A DNA stretch of 64,000 nt from Microvirga zambiensis WSM3693. Lineage in GTDB: Bacteria; Pseudomonadota; Alphaproteobacteria; Rhizobiales; Beijerinckiaceae. The DNA lies in NCBI RefSeq assembly GCF_016735695.1, contig NZ_JAERQD010000009.1:89231-153230 (forward strand), written 5' to 3'. The notes under the pieces are model-generated. The model made no database searches, was not told the DNA's origin, and was given only the letters and a program-made list of their open reading frames with translations. Position numbers and translations under genes: made by a program. This document shows, in pieces, positions 9,941 through 18,287 of this stretch (position 1 is the first letter of the stretch; each line of letters starts with the position of its first letter).

Positions 9941-10492
9941 GAAAATAATGAAGTCCTTGTGAGTGAGATTCAGGTTCGCATCGAGCTGAGCGAATTGCAC
10001 GGCCGCTTTCGCTCCCGTCCCATCGGGATCGTAATAGAGACTTCCCGTCGCCTTGTCGTAGATGAGCCGATCATCGGCGTCGTGAGCGCTGGAACCGGTC
10101 CAGAACGCGCCTTCCTTGATTGCGCCCTTGGGGTTGGCGGAAACCTTGAAGATCTTCTTGTAAAGCGCGATCGTATCGGCCTTGACGTTGAAATCATCGA
10201 TCACATCGACGTTGCTGCTCGACAGCTTGGTGTCGAATCCGAAATAGTCGGAACCAGCGCCTCCGATGAGGGTGTCCCGCCCCAGACCGCCACTGAGGAG
10301 GTCGTCACCGCTGTCACCGTAGAGCTTGTCGTTGCCGATCCCACCGTCGATGGCATCCGTGGCGCCCCGCCCGCGGAGGGTATCGTTGCCGCCCCCACCG
10401 AGCAGGACGTTAGCGCGGCTGTCCCCCAAAACGGTATCGTTGCCGGATTTCCCGACTGCGAGACCATCCTTATTGGCCTTGATAGTAGCCAT
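9938..10492 (-). CDS. RTX calcium-binding mini-protein with serralysin-type C-terminal domain
   Basis: The 184-residue protein is little more than four to five RTX nonapeptides (GGGGNDTLRG, GGIGNDKLYG, GDSGDDLLSG, GGAGSDYFGF) and a C-terminal domain of about 100 residues. That domain closely resembles the end of the metalloprotease at 15154-16530 (DFNVKADTIAL/DFNVHDDAIWL; GTGAKAAVQFA/GSGSKAAVEFA; LNLTHKDFIIF/LNLTYKDLFVV). It ends in Asp plus hydrophobic residues, as type I secretion signals do. The start at 10492 was chosen because GGGGA lies 9 bases upstream; an upstream TTG is unlikely. There is no catalytic domain. No ABC exporter is encoded nearby. It is probably a secreted calcium-binding protein or a remnant of a longer RTX gene. 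Confidence 0.8.
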   Translation of the reverse strand: MATIKANKDGLAVGKSGNDTVLGDSRANVLLGGGGNDTLRGRGATDAIDGGIGNDKLYGDSGDDLLSGGLGRDTLIGGAGSDYFGFDTKLSSSNVDVIDDFNVKADTIALYKKIFKVSANPKGAIKEGAFWTGSSAHDADDRLIYDKATGSLYYDPDGTGAKAAVQFAQLDANLNLTHKDFIIF

Positions 10493-10875
10493 TGACGCAT
10501 TCCCCGATATTTCGCCTGACACAAAGTAAGCGCTGCCCGAATCTGCAATAGAATCCGCCCATTCGAAATGCAACGCTGTAATGACCAACCTCTACTTATT
10601 TGTCGAGGAGATCAATTTCTCACGGTGCCGAGCCTCTTCGATTCCCGATCTTTCAGAAGTGTGGCCACGCACATGGGAGACTTTTCCAGGCAAGAAAGCT
10701 TAGCCGAACCGGCAAAACCTGCTGGAGCCCGGGGCGAAACTCGCAGCTGGCCCTCCATTTCAAGGCTTGACGAGGCGTAAAAAGCCTCCTATCTCAGCGC
10801 CAACCGCGACGCCGGCCCCGAATTCCCGCCCCGGATTGAATCAATCTGAATAGGCGAAGGATTTCATTGGCTTAG
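10493..10875. other. Intergenic stretch, no gene seen
   Basis: These 383 bases lie between the divergent RTX gene and the tRNA. Short open frames here have no ribosome-binding site and no protein-like composition. The region probably holds the promoters for the RTX gene and the tRNA, but I cannot place them with confidence. Confidence 0.5.
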
Positions 10876-10949
10876 TGGGGGATAGTTTAATGGTAGAACA
10901 GCGGACTCTGACTCCGCTAGTCTTGGTTCGAATCCAGGTCCCCCAGCCA
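10876..10949 (+). tRNA. tRNA-Gln (anticodon CTG)
   Basis: A full cloverleaf can be drawn: acceptor TGGGGGA paired with TCCCCCA, anticodon stem GCGGA/TCCGC with loop CTCTGAC (anticodon CTG), and T-loop TTCGAATC. The CCA end is encoded (10947-10949). The tRNA stands at the edge of an accessory-looking region, but no integrase or duplicated tRNA end was found. Confidence 0.96.
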
Positions 10950-11272
10950 TTTGATTTCATTATGAAATTCTGATTTGCGCATTTAGAACGGCTAGGTCGT
11001 AACTGTGCTATTCCGTTGCGGATTCGGTATCTCTCCAATGCCTCGACCTATCGCGCGGACAGCTGATGCCAACGCCGCACTCAAGTTGCTTACCCGCGTC
11101 ACGAATGACCACCTTGACCTAAAGATCAGCGTCTAGCCGTAACTCTCCCCCTGACCTCCCACGACACTGCCATCTCCGAGCTTAGCGGATCGAATGCGAC
11201 GTCTGAACGCAGACGAGAGATTGGAGAACTGTCGGATCGATGACAGATGGGGATCGCTGAATCGATTACGGG

Positions 11273-11348
11273 ATGAAGACCGAAACCGTTTCTGCCCCTA
11301 CGGTCGGATCCTAAAAGCGCCCACTCTTTCGAGGGGCGCTTTCTTTTT
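11273..11348 (+). ncRNA. Candidate small RNA with GCCCCTACGG loop and terminator
   Basis: A first hairpin (CCGAAACCG ... CGGTCGG, about 11280-11307) presents the loop TTTCTGCCCCTA. It is followed by a terminator hairpin (AAAGCGCCC at 11314-11322 with GGGCGCTTT at 11334-11342) and a T-rich tail CTTTTT. The same arrangement, with the shared TGCCCCTACGG loop and a TTTCTTTTT tail, occurs on the other strand at 63592-63658. The conservation of loop and tail with changes in the stems argues for two related sRNAs. No convincing promoter was found for this copy. Confidence 0.5.
11314..11348 (+). terminator. Rho-independent terminator of the sRNA candidate
   Basis: A 9-bp GC-rich stem (11314-11322 with 11334-11342) is followed by TTTCTTTTT. 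No protein gene precedes it on this strand for 400 bases, which is why a small RNA is suspected. Confidence 0.75.
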
Positions 11349-11433
11349 ACTGACGGTGTCCGCCATGCAGAAGCCTGAGGACGCCTGTAACCGCTTAGAT
11401 CATCTGGCCTGACCCGCGACGCTCTGGGCTGGG

Positions 11434-11751
11434 TTACCAGAAGTCCAGAGGTTCGTTGGGGCCAGGGGGGACTTCGCCGTAGGCGGGAACGATGACGGGA
11501 CCCTCACCCGAACCGGGGGGCGTTCCACAAAACGGAGGTTCGCCGCTGCCGTGGCCACCGTCGCGAGGGAACCAGGATGACAAATCCTCCAACAGGTGTG
11601 ACAACGGGTTGTCGCCGTATAGCGGACCCACATCACCGCCCGGTCCGCCGTTCGGTTCCACGGGTATGGGTTCTCCCGGATTAGGTTCTCCCACAGCAAT
11701 CGCGGGCGATTCTTTGCCGCTCGAATCGTAGGGTATGTTGTAGCCGTTCAT
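11434..11751 (-). CDS. Small Pro/Gly-rich hypothetical protein
   Basis: The 105-residue protein is about 40 percent Pro and Gly, acidic, and has no signal peptide or membrane segment; it begins MNGYNIPYDSSGKE. An AAAGGA site lies 9 bases before the ATG at 11751-11749, which supports translation. An open frame on the opposite strand is a mirror of this biased composition. No family is recognised; such proteins are often disordered. Confidence 0.55.
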   Translation of the reverse strand: MNGYNIPYDSSGKESPAIAVGEPNPGEPIPVEPNGGPGGDVGPLYGDNPLSHLLEDLSSWFPRDGGHGSGEPPFCGTPPGSGEGPVIVPAYGEVPPGPNEPLDFW

Positions 11752-11943
11752 GAGACGTCCTTTCCAGTAAGGCTGCTCGCTTCCGCCGAGGATGTTCTCC
11801 GACGGCGAACGGTCACTCTTGCCTACTTCGCAAGGACCGATCTGTGAGATGCCTCACAGGAATTCAAAGACTTCGGTATTTGACGCGAAAACGCCCGCTC
11901 GCTACCCTCCCGAAAAAATACGCAATGAATTCGAGGAGGAATC

Positions 11944-12927
11944 ATGTCCACGTGGAAAATTGCGCTCGCGTCCGCAACTCTGCTAACGGTCGGCAGCTTC
12001 CAGGCTCTCGCGCAACAGAGCTTCCCCAGCCGCTACATCACCATGGTCGTGCCCTTCGCAGCAGGAGGACCGACAGACATTGTCGGCCGTATCGTCGCTG
12101 ATCATATGTCACGCACGCTCGGGCAGCAGGTGGTGATCGAGAATGTCGCCGGTGTAGCCGGAACGATCGGCGCGGCGCGTGTCGCCAAGGCGGAACCGGA
12201 TGGCCACACCCTCTTGGTCGGGCCGATGAGCACGATGAGCTTTTCGCCAGCCCTCTATCCAAAACTCGCCTTCAATCCGCTCACCGATTTCGAGCCGATC
12301 GGCATCGCCGCCTCGGCGCCGATCATGCTCGTCACCAACAATACGATTCCCGCCACCAAGCTCTCGGAATTCACCGACTACATGAAGGAGAACCCGGCTA
12401 AGCTAACCAACGGCAATGCCGGTGTCGGCTCCACCTCTCATCTTGCCTGCCTGCTTCTCAACAACCGTGCCGGCGCGTCGGTCACTCTCGTCCCCTATCG
12501 CGGCACTGGACCGGCCTTGACGGATGTCGTCTCAGGGCAGGTCGGCTATCTCTGCGACCAGGTCACGAGCTTGATGTCCCAGGTCCAGGCCAAGACGGTC
12601 AAGCCGCTTGCCGTGCTCGCGCCGACGCGCTCTCCTGTCCTGCCCGATGTGCCTACGGCAAGCGAAGCCGGCATGAGCGGCATCGACATGGTGGTGTGGA
12701 ACGCACTGTTTGCGCCCAAAGGAACCCCGCCTGAGATTGTCGAGAAGCTGAACGCTGCTTTGCAAAAGGCCATCACAGATCCGGCGTCGCGCGAGAAGTT
12801 CCTGCAGCTCGGTGCCGAGCCGCCACCGGAGAGCCAGCGCTCGCCGCAGGCTCTGCGTCAGATCCATGCCGCTGACGTGACGAAGTGGGGTGAGGTCATC
12901 CGAGGCGCCAACATCAAGGTTGAATGA
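11944..12927 (+). CDS. Tripartite tricarboxylate transporter substrate-binding protein (Bug/TctC family)
   Basis: The 327-residue precursor has a signal peptide (ALASATLLTVGSFQALAQ) and the Bug-family blocks YITMVVPFAAGGPTDIVGR, GQQVVIENVAGVAGTIGAA and VAKAEPDGHTLL. Bug proteins bind small carboxylates in the periplasm and normally work with TctA/TctB membrane proteins. No such membrane genes are present here, so it is an orphan receptor. The start has GAGGAGGAATC. A second orphan of the same family is at 17298-18287. Confidence 0.92.
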   Translation: MSTWKIALASATLLTVGSFQALAQQSFPSRYITMVVPFAAGGPTDIVGRIVADHMSRTLGQQVVIENVAGVAGTIGAARVAKAEPDGHTLLVGPMSTMSFSPALYPKLAFNPLTDFEPIGIAASAPIMLVTNNTIPATKLSEFTDYMKENPAKLTNGNAGVGSTSHLACLLLNNRAGASVTLVPYRGTGPALTDVVSGQVGYLCDQVTSLMSQVQAKTVKPLAVLAPTRSPVLPDVPTASEAGMSGIDMVVWNALFAPKGTPPEIVEKLNAALQKAITDPASREKFLQLGAEPPPESQRSPQALRQIHAADVTKWGEVIRGANIKVE

Positions 12928-12980
12928 GCCGGCGCCGAAAGTCTCACAGGACAGAGCCTCTCGCGTATGCAATCTCTACA

Positions 12981-13084
12981 GCGCATCGCGCGGCCCCAGA
13001 GGGTCGCGCGATGCGCCAGCCAAGAAAAGGGAGCATCGGAATTGCCCCAAAAGCGGGTCCACTATTGAGTCAATTCCGATGCTC
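12981..13084. repeat. Composite palindromic repeat, copy 2 (CCCAAAAGTGG family)
   Basis: A palindrome starting GCGCATCGCGCGG and ending CGCGCGATGCGC (12981-13016) is followed by CAGCCAAGAAAAGG and then a second palindrome with ends GAGCATCGGAATTG and CAATTCCGATGCTC (13031-13084) around a degenerate CCCAAAAGCGG/CCACTATTG core. It lies just after the orphan Bug gene. Confidence 0.8.
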
Positions 13085-13489
13085 TCGTCGCCGAATGCCG
13101 GCAAGTTACCCTCCAATCATGCCGGCAGGCAGATAAGCGGGTGCCACCACAAGGATATTTGCCGCCTTGCGAAGGTTTGTGCCTATCTTAAGTGTTCAAG
13201 CCTAAACCGCCCCTCTGCTCAGCTGGCGACAGCAATTTTATCATAAGATTCCTATTATAAATAATTTGCCTAGATTAACGTGCGCGATTATTATCCACCC
13301 TCGCAATTAATCACGCTTTGCCAGTTAATCAACTCCGTACTACCCCTTTTGAAGCAGAAATATAACAGATTTGGCTGACATATACGTCGTCAATCTGCCA
13401 AAAGTACTTTTTTTGTCATCTATAATACTGGAGCTTAAAATAATAACTCCTCTGATAGATCGTTCCTTATGCACGAAAAGGAGGAAACG
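13085..13489 (+). promoter_or_regulatory. AT-rich upstream region of the FG-GAP/VCBS protein gene
   Basis: From about 13195 the DNA becomes strikingly AT-rich for this genome. A TATAAT at 13421-13426 lies about 64 bases before the start codon at 13490 and could be a -10 box; the matching -35 is weak. No gene is seen in the stretch. The change in base composition suggests acquired DNA or an extended regulatory region. Confidence 0.4.
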
Positions 13490-14833
13490 ATGGCAAAAGA
13501 TAAAGAAAAACCGGATAAATTACTGATTTCCGACAGTAACGTGAACGACAATATAGTTCCCGAGGGATCTGCAACCGGCACGGAGGTGGGTCTCACCGTC
13601 CTGGGGACACTCAAAAACGCCAAGGGTCCGATCACTTACAGCCTGACGAATAGTGCTTCAGGTGCATTCGCCATCGATCCTTCTACTGGGGTCGTCAAAG
13701 TGGCCAATGGTGCCCTGCTCGACTACGAGGTTGCGCAGAGTCACACCATCACTGTCAGTGCGACGGATGGAAAAACCACTGCGTCGCAGAGCTTCCAAAT
13801 CGGTGTGCAGAATGTACTGGACATCTACGGGACAGGCGGCGGTCCGACTGACGTTCATATCGCCGACCTTAATGGCGACGGAAAAATGGACTTTGTTGCC
13901 TCAACCGGTGCAGGAGCGTCAGTCTCACTCGGCAACGGGAACGGCACTTTTCAAGCTAGCACCCAATACCCTGCCGCTGCTGGCGATGATGTTGTTATTG
14001 CCGACTTCAACGGTGACGGTCATTTGGACCTTGCGGCTTCCCAGCAGTCAAACGGCGGCCAAGTTGCTGTTTTGCTTGGAGTAGGAGATGGCACTTTCCT
14101 GTTTGGAGGGTCATATGCTGCCGGATCCGGATCTAACGGGCTCGCGGCTGGCGACTTGAACAATGATCAAAAAGCAGATGTCGTCGTCGCAAATGAGCAC
14201 GGTGGTGTGATAGTACTGCTTGGCAATGGAGATGGCACCCTGAACTCGGGCACAACTTACGCTGCAGGGTCTGTCCCAAATGAGGTGGAGCTTGCCGATT
14301 TGAATGGCGATGGTGACCTCGACATCGCTGCCAGCAATCTTTTTGGGAACAGCATTTCCATTCTGATTGGTAACGGTGATGGCACCTTCCAGACTCATGT
14401 CGATTATGCAGCTGGTGCAAGATCATCGAACCTCGCCATCGGGGATCTCAATGGCGACGGCGTTGCCGATGTTGTTTCGATCGACCAGGATGCTGATACC
14501 GTGTCCATTCTGCTCAATAATGGGGATGGCACATTTCAACCAAGGACGGCCTACACAGTCGGGGACTTTCCCAGCTCAGCCTCGATTGGAGACGTGAACG
14601 GCGATGGTGTGGCTGATCTCGCTGTGACCAATCAGGGAAGCAACAACATCTCTGTACTTCTCGGCAATGGCGACGGGACGTTCAATTTGCATGAGACACA
14701 CGCTTCTGGAATGCTTCCATGGGAGTCCGACCTAGGCGATCTCAATGGCGACGGAAAATTGGACCTCTTAGTCGCCGCTTATGGCAGCAACGGCGTGGCT
14801 GTGTTCCTCAACCAATATGACTTCATGGTATAA
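13490..14833 (+). CDS. FG-GAP/VCBS beta-propeller repeat protein with cadherin-like N-terminal domain
   Basis: The 447-residue protein has a cadherin-like domain at about residues 25-110 (ITYSLTNSASGAFAIDPSTGVV) and then about eight repeats with the calcium loop DLNGDGxxD or DVNGDGVAD alternating with NGDGTF, the integrin-type FG-GAP pattern that folds as a beta-propeller. There is no signal peptide; the end DFMV resembles type I secretion tails. AAGGAGG lies 5 bases before ATG 13490, so seven upstream codons were excluded. Base composition is less GC-rich than in neighbours, with codons such as GAT, GGT and AAT common. Probably a secreted calcium-binding surface or matrix protein. Confidence 0.85.
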   Translation: MAKDKEKPDKLLISDSNVNDNIVPEGSATGTEVGLTVLGTLKNAKGPITYSLTNSASGAFAIDPSTGVVKVANGALLDYEVAQSHTITVSATDGKTTASQSFQIGVQNVLDIYGTGGGPTDVHIADLNGDGKMDFVASTGAGASVSLGNGNGTFQASTQYPAAAGDDVVIADFNGDGHLDLAASQQSNGGQVAVLLGVGDGTFLFGGSYAAGSGSNGLAAGDLNNDQKADVVVANEHGGVIVLLGNGDGTLNSGTTYAAGSVPNEVELADLNGDGDLDIAASNLFGNSISILIGNGDGTFQTHVDYAAGARSSNLAIGDLNGDGVADVVSIDQDADTVSILLNNGDGTFQPRTAYTVGDFPSSASIGDVNGDGVADLAVTNQGSNNISVLLGNGDGTFNLHETHASGMLPWESDLGDLNGDGKLDLLVAAYGSNGVAVFLNQYDFMV

Positions 14834-15153
14834 GACCGCGCCAAACGGGCACAAACGTCCCGCGCATCAAAAAGCACACACGTTAGGGCATGGTGCGATT
14901 GCCGTGCCCTAATGTGGTTAGACGACTCTATAGCTGGCTCCCCAGACGGCATTCACGAAAGTTCCAGCAGTCCGGCGAAATTTTTAACGACCGGGCAGAA
15001 GCTTGAAGGTGTCTGCAGTTGCCTCGACCAAAATCCGAGCCCAGGGTTCTGGATGAACTCTACGCCTGTACAATCGCGTTTCAGACAAACCGGGTGGCGC
15101 CTGCCATGACTGGGAGGGCCTAGCGAACGAACATCTCTGCGGAGTAAAAATCG
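14834..15153. other. Intergenic region with a hairpin
   Basis: An 11-bp stem (14880-14890 with 14905-14915, one G-T pair) around a 14-base loop could end transcription of the repeat-protein gene, though no T-run follows. It lies between two convergent genes. Short open frames here are not convincing. Confidence 0.45.
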
Positions 15154-16530
15154 TTAAACGACGAAAAGGTCTTTGTAGGTCAGGTTGAGGTTCTTCGATA
15201 CCAGGGCAAACTCCACCGCGGCTTTGGAGCCCGAGCCGTCGACGTCATACGACAGCACGCCCGTTTTCTTGTTGTAGATGATGTAATCGTTGGAATCGCG
15301 GGCCTTGGTGAGGCGAAAATGCCCACTCTTCAACTGCGCCGGATCTGAACTGTCCCCTGCACTGCCGAGCTTCTTGAACATGGCATTGTCCAGCCAAATC
15401 GCATCGTCATGGACATTGAAGTCGGAGATCCGGTCTCTGTTGGCGCTCTTGCTCGGCTTCGTGTGAAACACGAATAGATCCATCCCTGCGCCTCCGTAAA
15501 GGACATCGTTGCCCGCCCCACCGTTGATATAGTCGTCGCCGTCATATCCGCGCAGGGTATTCGAAAGCTGGTTTCCGAAGATTTCGTCGGCAAAGTTACT
15601 GCCCCGCACATACTCCATGTTACCTTCGAGCCAAACCATGGTTCGCGGGGACGAAGTGCCGACATCCGCGACAGGCAGAGCCCAGCCGAACTTCTCGGTG
15701 ACAATGTTGGAGAACTGCCAATATGGCAGCACGATGCGCCAACCTTCGGATGAGCCCTGGGCAGTTACCGTATCGCGGCCACCTGCGTCCCATATGGTCT
15801 GATAAAGGCTGTCGACCGAAAGGTTGTAGGTCGAGTCTCCTGCATTCGTTCTGCGATTGATGCCATACAATGCCTGGAGTCCGATGACATCGAGCGCCAT
15901 CGGCGTCGCCGGGTCGAATTCGGTGAAATTCAATTGATAATCATCCTCGTAGGACATCACCGAGAACCAGTCTTTGTCCCAGTTCGGAATACCCAGGTAC
16001 TGCAATGTCGGACGCCCGGTACCGCCACCGTCATGCGTGTGCTTCAGACCAAGGGCATGCCCGAATTCATGCAACAGCAAAAACCAACCTTGCGAACCCG
16101 CAGCGTAGGAAGGAAGCCTCACGGCCTCGCTGTTGACATTGAGAAAGACGTCTCCGGCACCGCCGGTATGCATCTCCATTTGTGTGGAAGGGAATCCGCC
16201 GATGGCCCAGCCCGACGGGTCGGAGAAGATTGCCGAACTTCCGCTCAGAGAAATGTTGAGATCTGAGCCCGAGTAGTATGAAGCCGAAGGATCTGCGTAA
16301 TATCCATTGAACCTGAATCCAATGTTGGCGTATTGCGAGAATGTGTTCAGGACTTCATACGCAACCTGCGCGATCGCGGTTGGATCCGCCCAAGTCTCTC
16401 CCTGAAAACCATGCGACACGCCCCAAGTGAGCGTCCTCGTCCCGTCCATGACCCAATAGCTGCCGTTCGTGATGGCGTCGACGGCGGCATCGGCGGTGTA
16501 GGGGAACAATTGCCAAGTTGGGTAAGCCAT
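15154..16530 (-). CDS. Serralysin-like RTX metalloprotease (M10B, metzincin)
   Basis: The 458-residue protein has a metzincin zinc site HEFGHALGLKH (His154, Glu155, His158, His164) and a Met-turn SVMSYEDD near residue 195. RTX nonapeptides (GYDGDDYINGGAGNDVLYGG) follow at about 325-350, then a serralysin-type C-terminal domain ending DLFVV. Serralysins are secreted by type I exporters through the C-terminal signal, bind calcium in the RTX roll outside the cell and degrade proteins. The start at 16530 (MAYPTWQLF) has GGAGG upstream. There is no signal peptide, as expected. No exporter or inhibitor gene is adjacent. The C-terminal domain is paralogous to that of the gene at 9938-10492. Confidence 0.92.
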   Translation of the reverse strand: MAYPTWQLFPYTADAAVDAITNGSYWVMDGTRTLTWGVSHGFQGETWADPTAIAQVAYEVLNTFSQYANIGFRFNGYYADPSASYYSGSDLNISLSGSSAIFSDPSGWAIGGFPSTQMEMHTGGAGDVFLNVNSEAVRLPSYAAGSQGWFLLLHEFGHALGLKHTHDGGGTGRPTLQYLGIPNWDKDWFSVMSYEDDYQLNFTEFDPATPMALDVIGLQALYGINRRTNAGDSTYNLSVDSLYQTIWDAGGRDTVTAQGSSEGWRIVLPYWQFSNIVTEKFGWALPVADVGTSSPRTMVWLEGNMEYVRGSNFADEIFGNQLSNTLRGYDGDDYINGGAGNDVLYGGAGMDLFVFHTKPSKSANRDRISDFNVHDDAIWLDNAMFKKLGSAGDSSDPAQLKSGHFRLTKARDSNDYIIYNKKTGVLSYDVDGSGSKAAVEFALVSKNLNLTYKDLFVV

Positions 16531-16773
16531 TGAACTGCCTCCAGCGAGGTTTCGCAAAAAGCATTCGATTCAATTGGATTATTGACGCTGTGAGCTTTGC
16601 CTGCCGCGCATATCGCATCGCGACGCGACGGCTATCACTGCCCACACCTGTACTTGCAAATCTATATAAATACGACTACAGATGGAAGAATAGCTTAGCC
16701 GACAGCCTTCGCCTTACAAGAGCGAGATACTGGCTATTTCGGATAAGGCATCGGTCCGCGGCGGGGCCGCAAC

Positions 16774-17070
16774 TCAACGCCTTCTGGCAGCAGCTGCCTG
16801 GGTCTCTTTGAGGGTCGTCTCGACCTTGTCGAGCTTGGTCTCGATTTTGTCGAGCTTCGCCAGAATCTGATAGAGGAGATCCGGGACGACGCGGGCGTGG
16901 TCGACGTTCTCGCGGGATGCTTTTGCGATCGCCTGCGTCGCCTCGATGAGTTCTCGCATTTCCGTCCGGCTTCCCGTCACGGCGCCGTTTGCCGGCGCCG
17001 GGGTGGTTTGGGCCGTCACCTGGCCGGTCAATCCGATTGTCAGAACTGCAGCGATCGCCACATTGCGCAT
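16774..17070 (-). CDS. Small exported protein with coiled-coil, hypothetical
   Basis: The 98-residue precursor has a signal peptide (VAIAAVLTIGLTGQVTAQ) and a C-terminal heptad pattern (ILAKLDKIETKLDKVETTLKE) that should form a coiled coil. GGGAG lies about 10 bases before the ATG. No family is recognised. It lies between the metalloprotease gene and a copy of the composite repeat. Confidence 0.7.
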   Translation of the reverse strand: MRNVAIAAVLTIGLTGQVTAQTTPAPANGAVTGSRTEMRELIEATQAIAKASRENVDHARVVPDLLYQILAKLDKIETKLDKVETTLKETQAAAARRR

Positions 17071-17098
17071 GTTTCAGGCTCCCAAGAGAACATACCTC

Positions 17099-17204
17099 GC
17101 GCATCGTGCGGACCCGGAGGGCCGCGCCCAACAATGCGCAAGCCAAGAGAAGAGACATCGGATAGACCCCAAAAGTGGAATCCACTTTTGAGTCCGATGC
17201 TTTA
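17099..17204. repeat. Composite palindromic repeat, copy 3 (CCCAAAAGTGG family)
   Basis: This copy has GCGCATCGTGCGGACCCGG at the left, then AGCCAAGAGAAG, then CATCGGA ... CCCCAAAAGTGG/CCACTTTTG ... TCCGATGC. It follows the order of copy 2 closely and sits between an exported-protein gene and the second orphan Bug gene. Confidence 0.8.
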
Positions 17205-17297
17205 GACATCTCAGGACGCCGACGGCAAAGCAAAGCTTTTTTGCATCTTCCGGCGAGGAGCACTCGCCGGAAGATCCGCTAGATCCAGGAAATGAGG

Positions 17298-18287
17298 TCA
17301 GTCGATCTGAACCCCCGCCTCCTTCACCACGGGTGTCCACTTGGCGATCTCGGTCTTGACGTGCTCGCCGAGGGCCTCCGGCGTCGAGCCGACCACGGTG
17401 GCGCTGAAGGTCTTGAGCCGCTCCTGCACGGCCGGGTCCTTCACGGCCTTGAGGGCCTCGGCGTTCAGCCGATCGATGACTGCCTTCGGAGTGTTCGGCG
17501 GCGCGAACAGGGCATTCCAGGTATAGGTCTCATAGCCGGCAAGTCCGCCCTCGGCGATGGTCGGCATGTCCGGGAAGGACGGCGCACGCTCCTTGGTCGT
17601 CACTGCGATGCCGCGCAGCGTGCCCGCCCGGATGAACTCGGAGGCCGAGGGCAGATTGTCGAACATGATCGGCACCTGGCCCGCCACCACATCGTTGAGC
17701 GCAGGCCCTGCACCGCGATAGGCGATGTGCTGCATCGACACCTTGGCCATGCTCTTGAAGAGTTCGCCGGAGAGATGCAGGGGCGTGCCGACGCCGGAGG
17801 ACGCGTAATTGTACTTGGCCGGATCGGCCTTCAGCAGCGCGATCAATTCCGGCACCGTCTTCACCGGCAGGCTGGGATTGACCACCAGCACGTTGGGCAC
17901 GATCACCAGCAGCGACACGGGAGCGAAATCCGTCAACGCGTCATAGGGCTTGCGCTTGAGCATCAGCGGGTTGAGCGCATGCGTCGCGACGGTTCCCATC
18001 AGGATCGTGTAGCCGTCGGGCTCGGCCTTGGCGACACGGGCCGCGCCCGTGCTGCCGCCGGCTCCCGCGACGTTCTCGATGATGACCGACTGCCCGAGGC
18101 CTTCGGACATCTTCTGAGCGATGATGCGGGCGACCACATCGGTGGAGCCGCCGGCGGCGAAGGGCACGACCATGGTGATCGGACGGCTGGGATAGGTCTG
18201 GGCCGAGGCTGGCGCAAGGCCCAGGACTGCCCCGGCCAGAATGGCGCCACCGGCGAGGAGGGTCCGGCGTCGGGTTGCTTTGATCAC
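17298..18287 (-). CDS. Tripartite tricarboxylate transporter substrate-binding protein (Bug/TctC family)
   Basis: The 329-residue precursor starts with a basic, Arg-rich signal region (IKATRRRTLLAGGAILAG) and shows the family blocks ITMVVPFAAGGSTDVVARI, VAKAEPDGYTILMG and HIAYRGAGPALNDVVAGQV. The start is GTG 18287-18285, with GGAGAAAA upstream. The signal RRRTLLAGG resembles a Tat motif. It is a periplasmic carboxylate receptor without neighbouring TctAB genes. It resembles the protein at 11944 over its length. Confidence 0.92.
   Translation of the reverse strand: MIKATRRRTLLAGGAILAGAVLGLAPASAQTYPSRPITMVVPFAAGGSTDVVARIIAQKMSEGLGQSVIIENVAGAGGSTGAARVAKAEPDGYTILMGTVATHALNPLMLKRKPYDALTDFAPVSLLVIVPNVLVVNPSLPVKTVPELIALLKADPAKYNYASSGVGTPLHLSGELFKSMAKVSMQHIAYRGAGPALNDVVAGQVPIMFDNLPSASEFIRAGTLRGIAVTTKERAPSFPDMPTIAEGGLAGYETYTWNALFAPPNTPKAVIDRLNAEALKAVKDPAVQERLKTFSATVVGSTPEALGEHVKTEIAKWTPVVKEAGVQID

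Noticed and set aside
11194..11412. 72-codon frame over the sRNA candidate
   Set aside because: It runs through a clear terminator hairpin, has no ribosome-binding site and has unlikely composition.
10876..17300. Integrative island at the tRNA-Gln
   Set aside because: Composition and content look accessory, but there is no integrase, no repeat of the tRNA 3' end and no clear right border.
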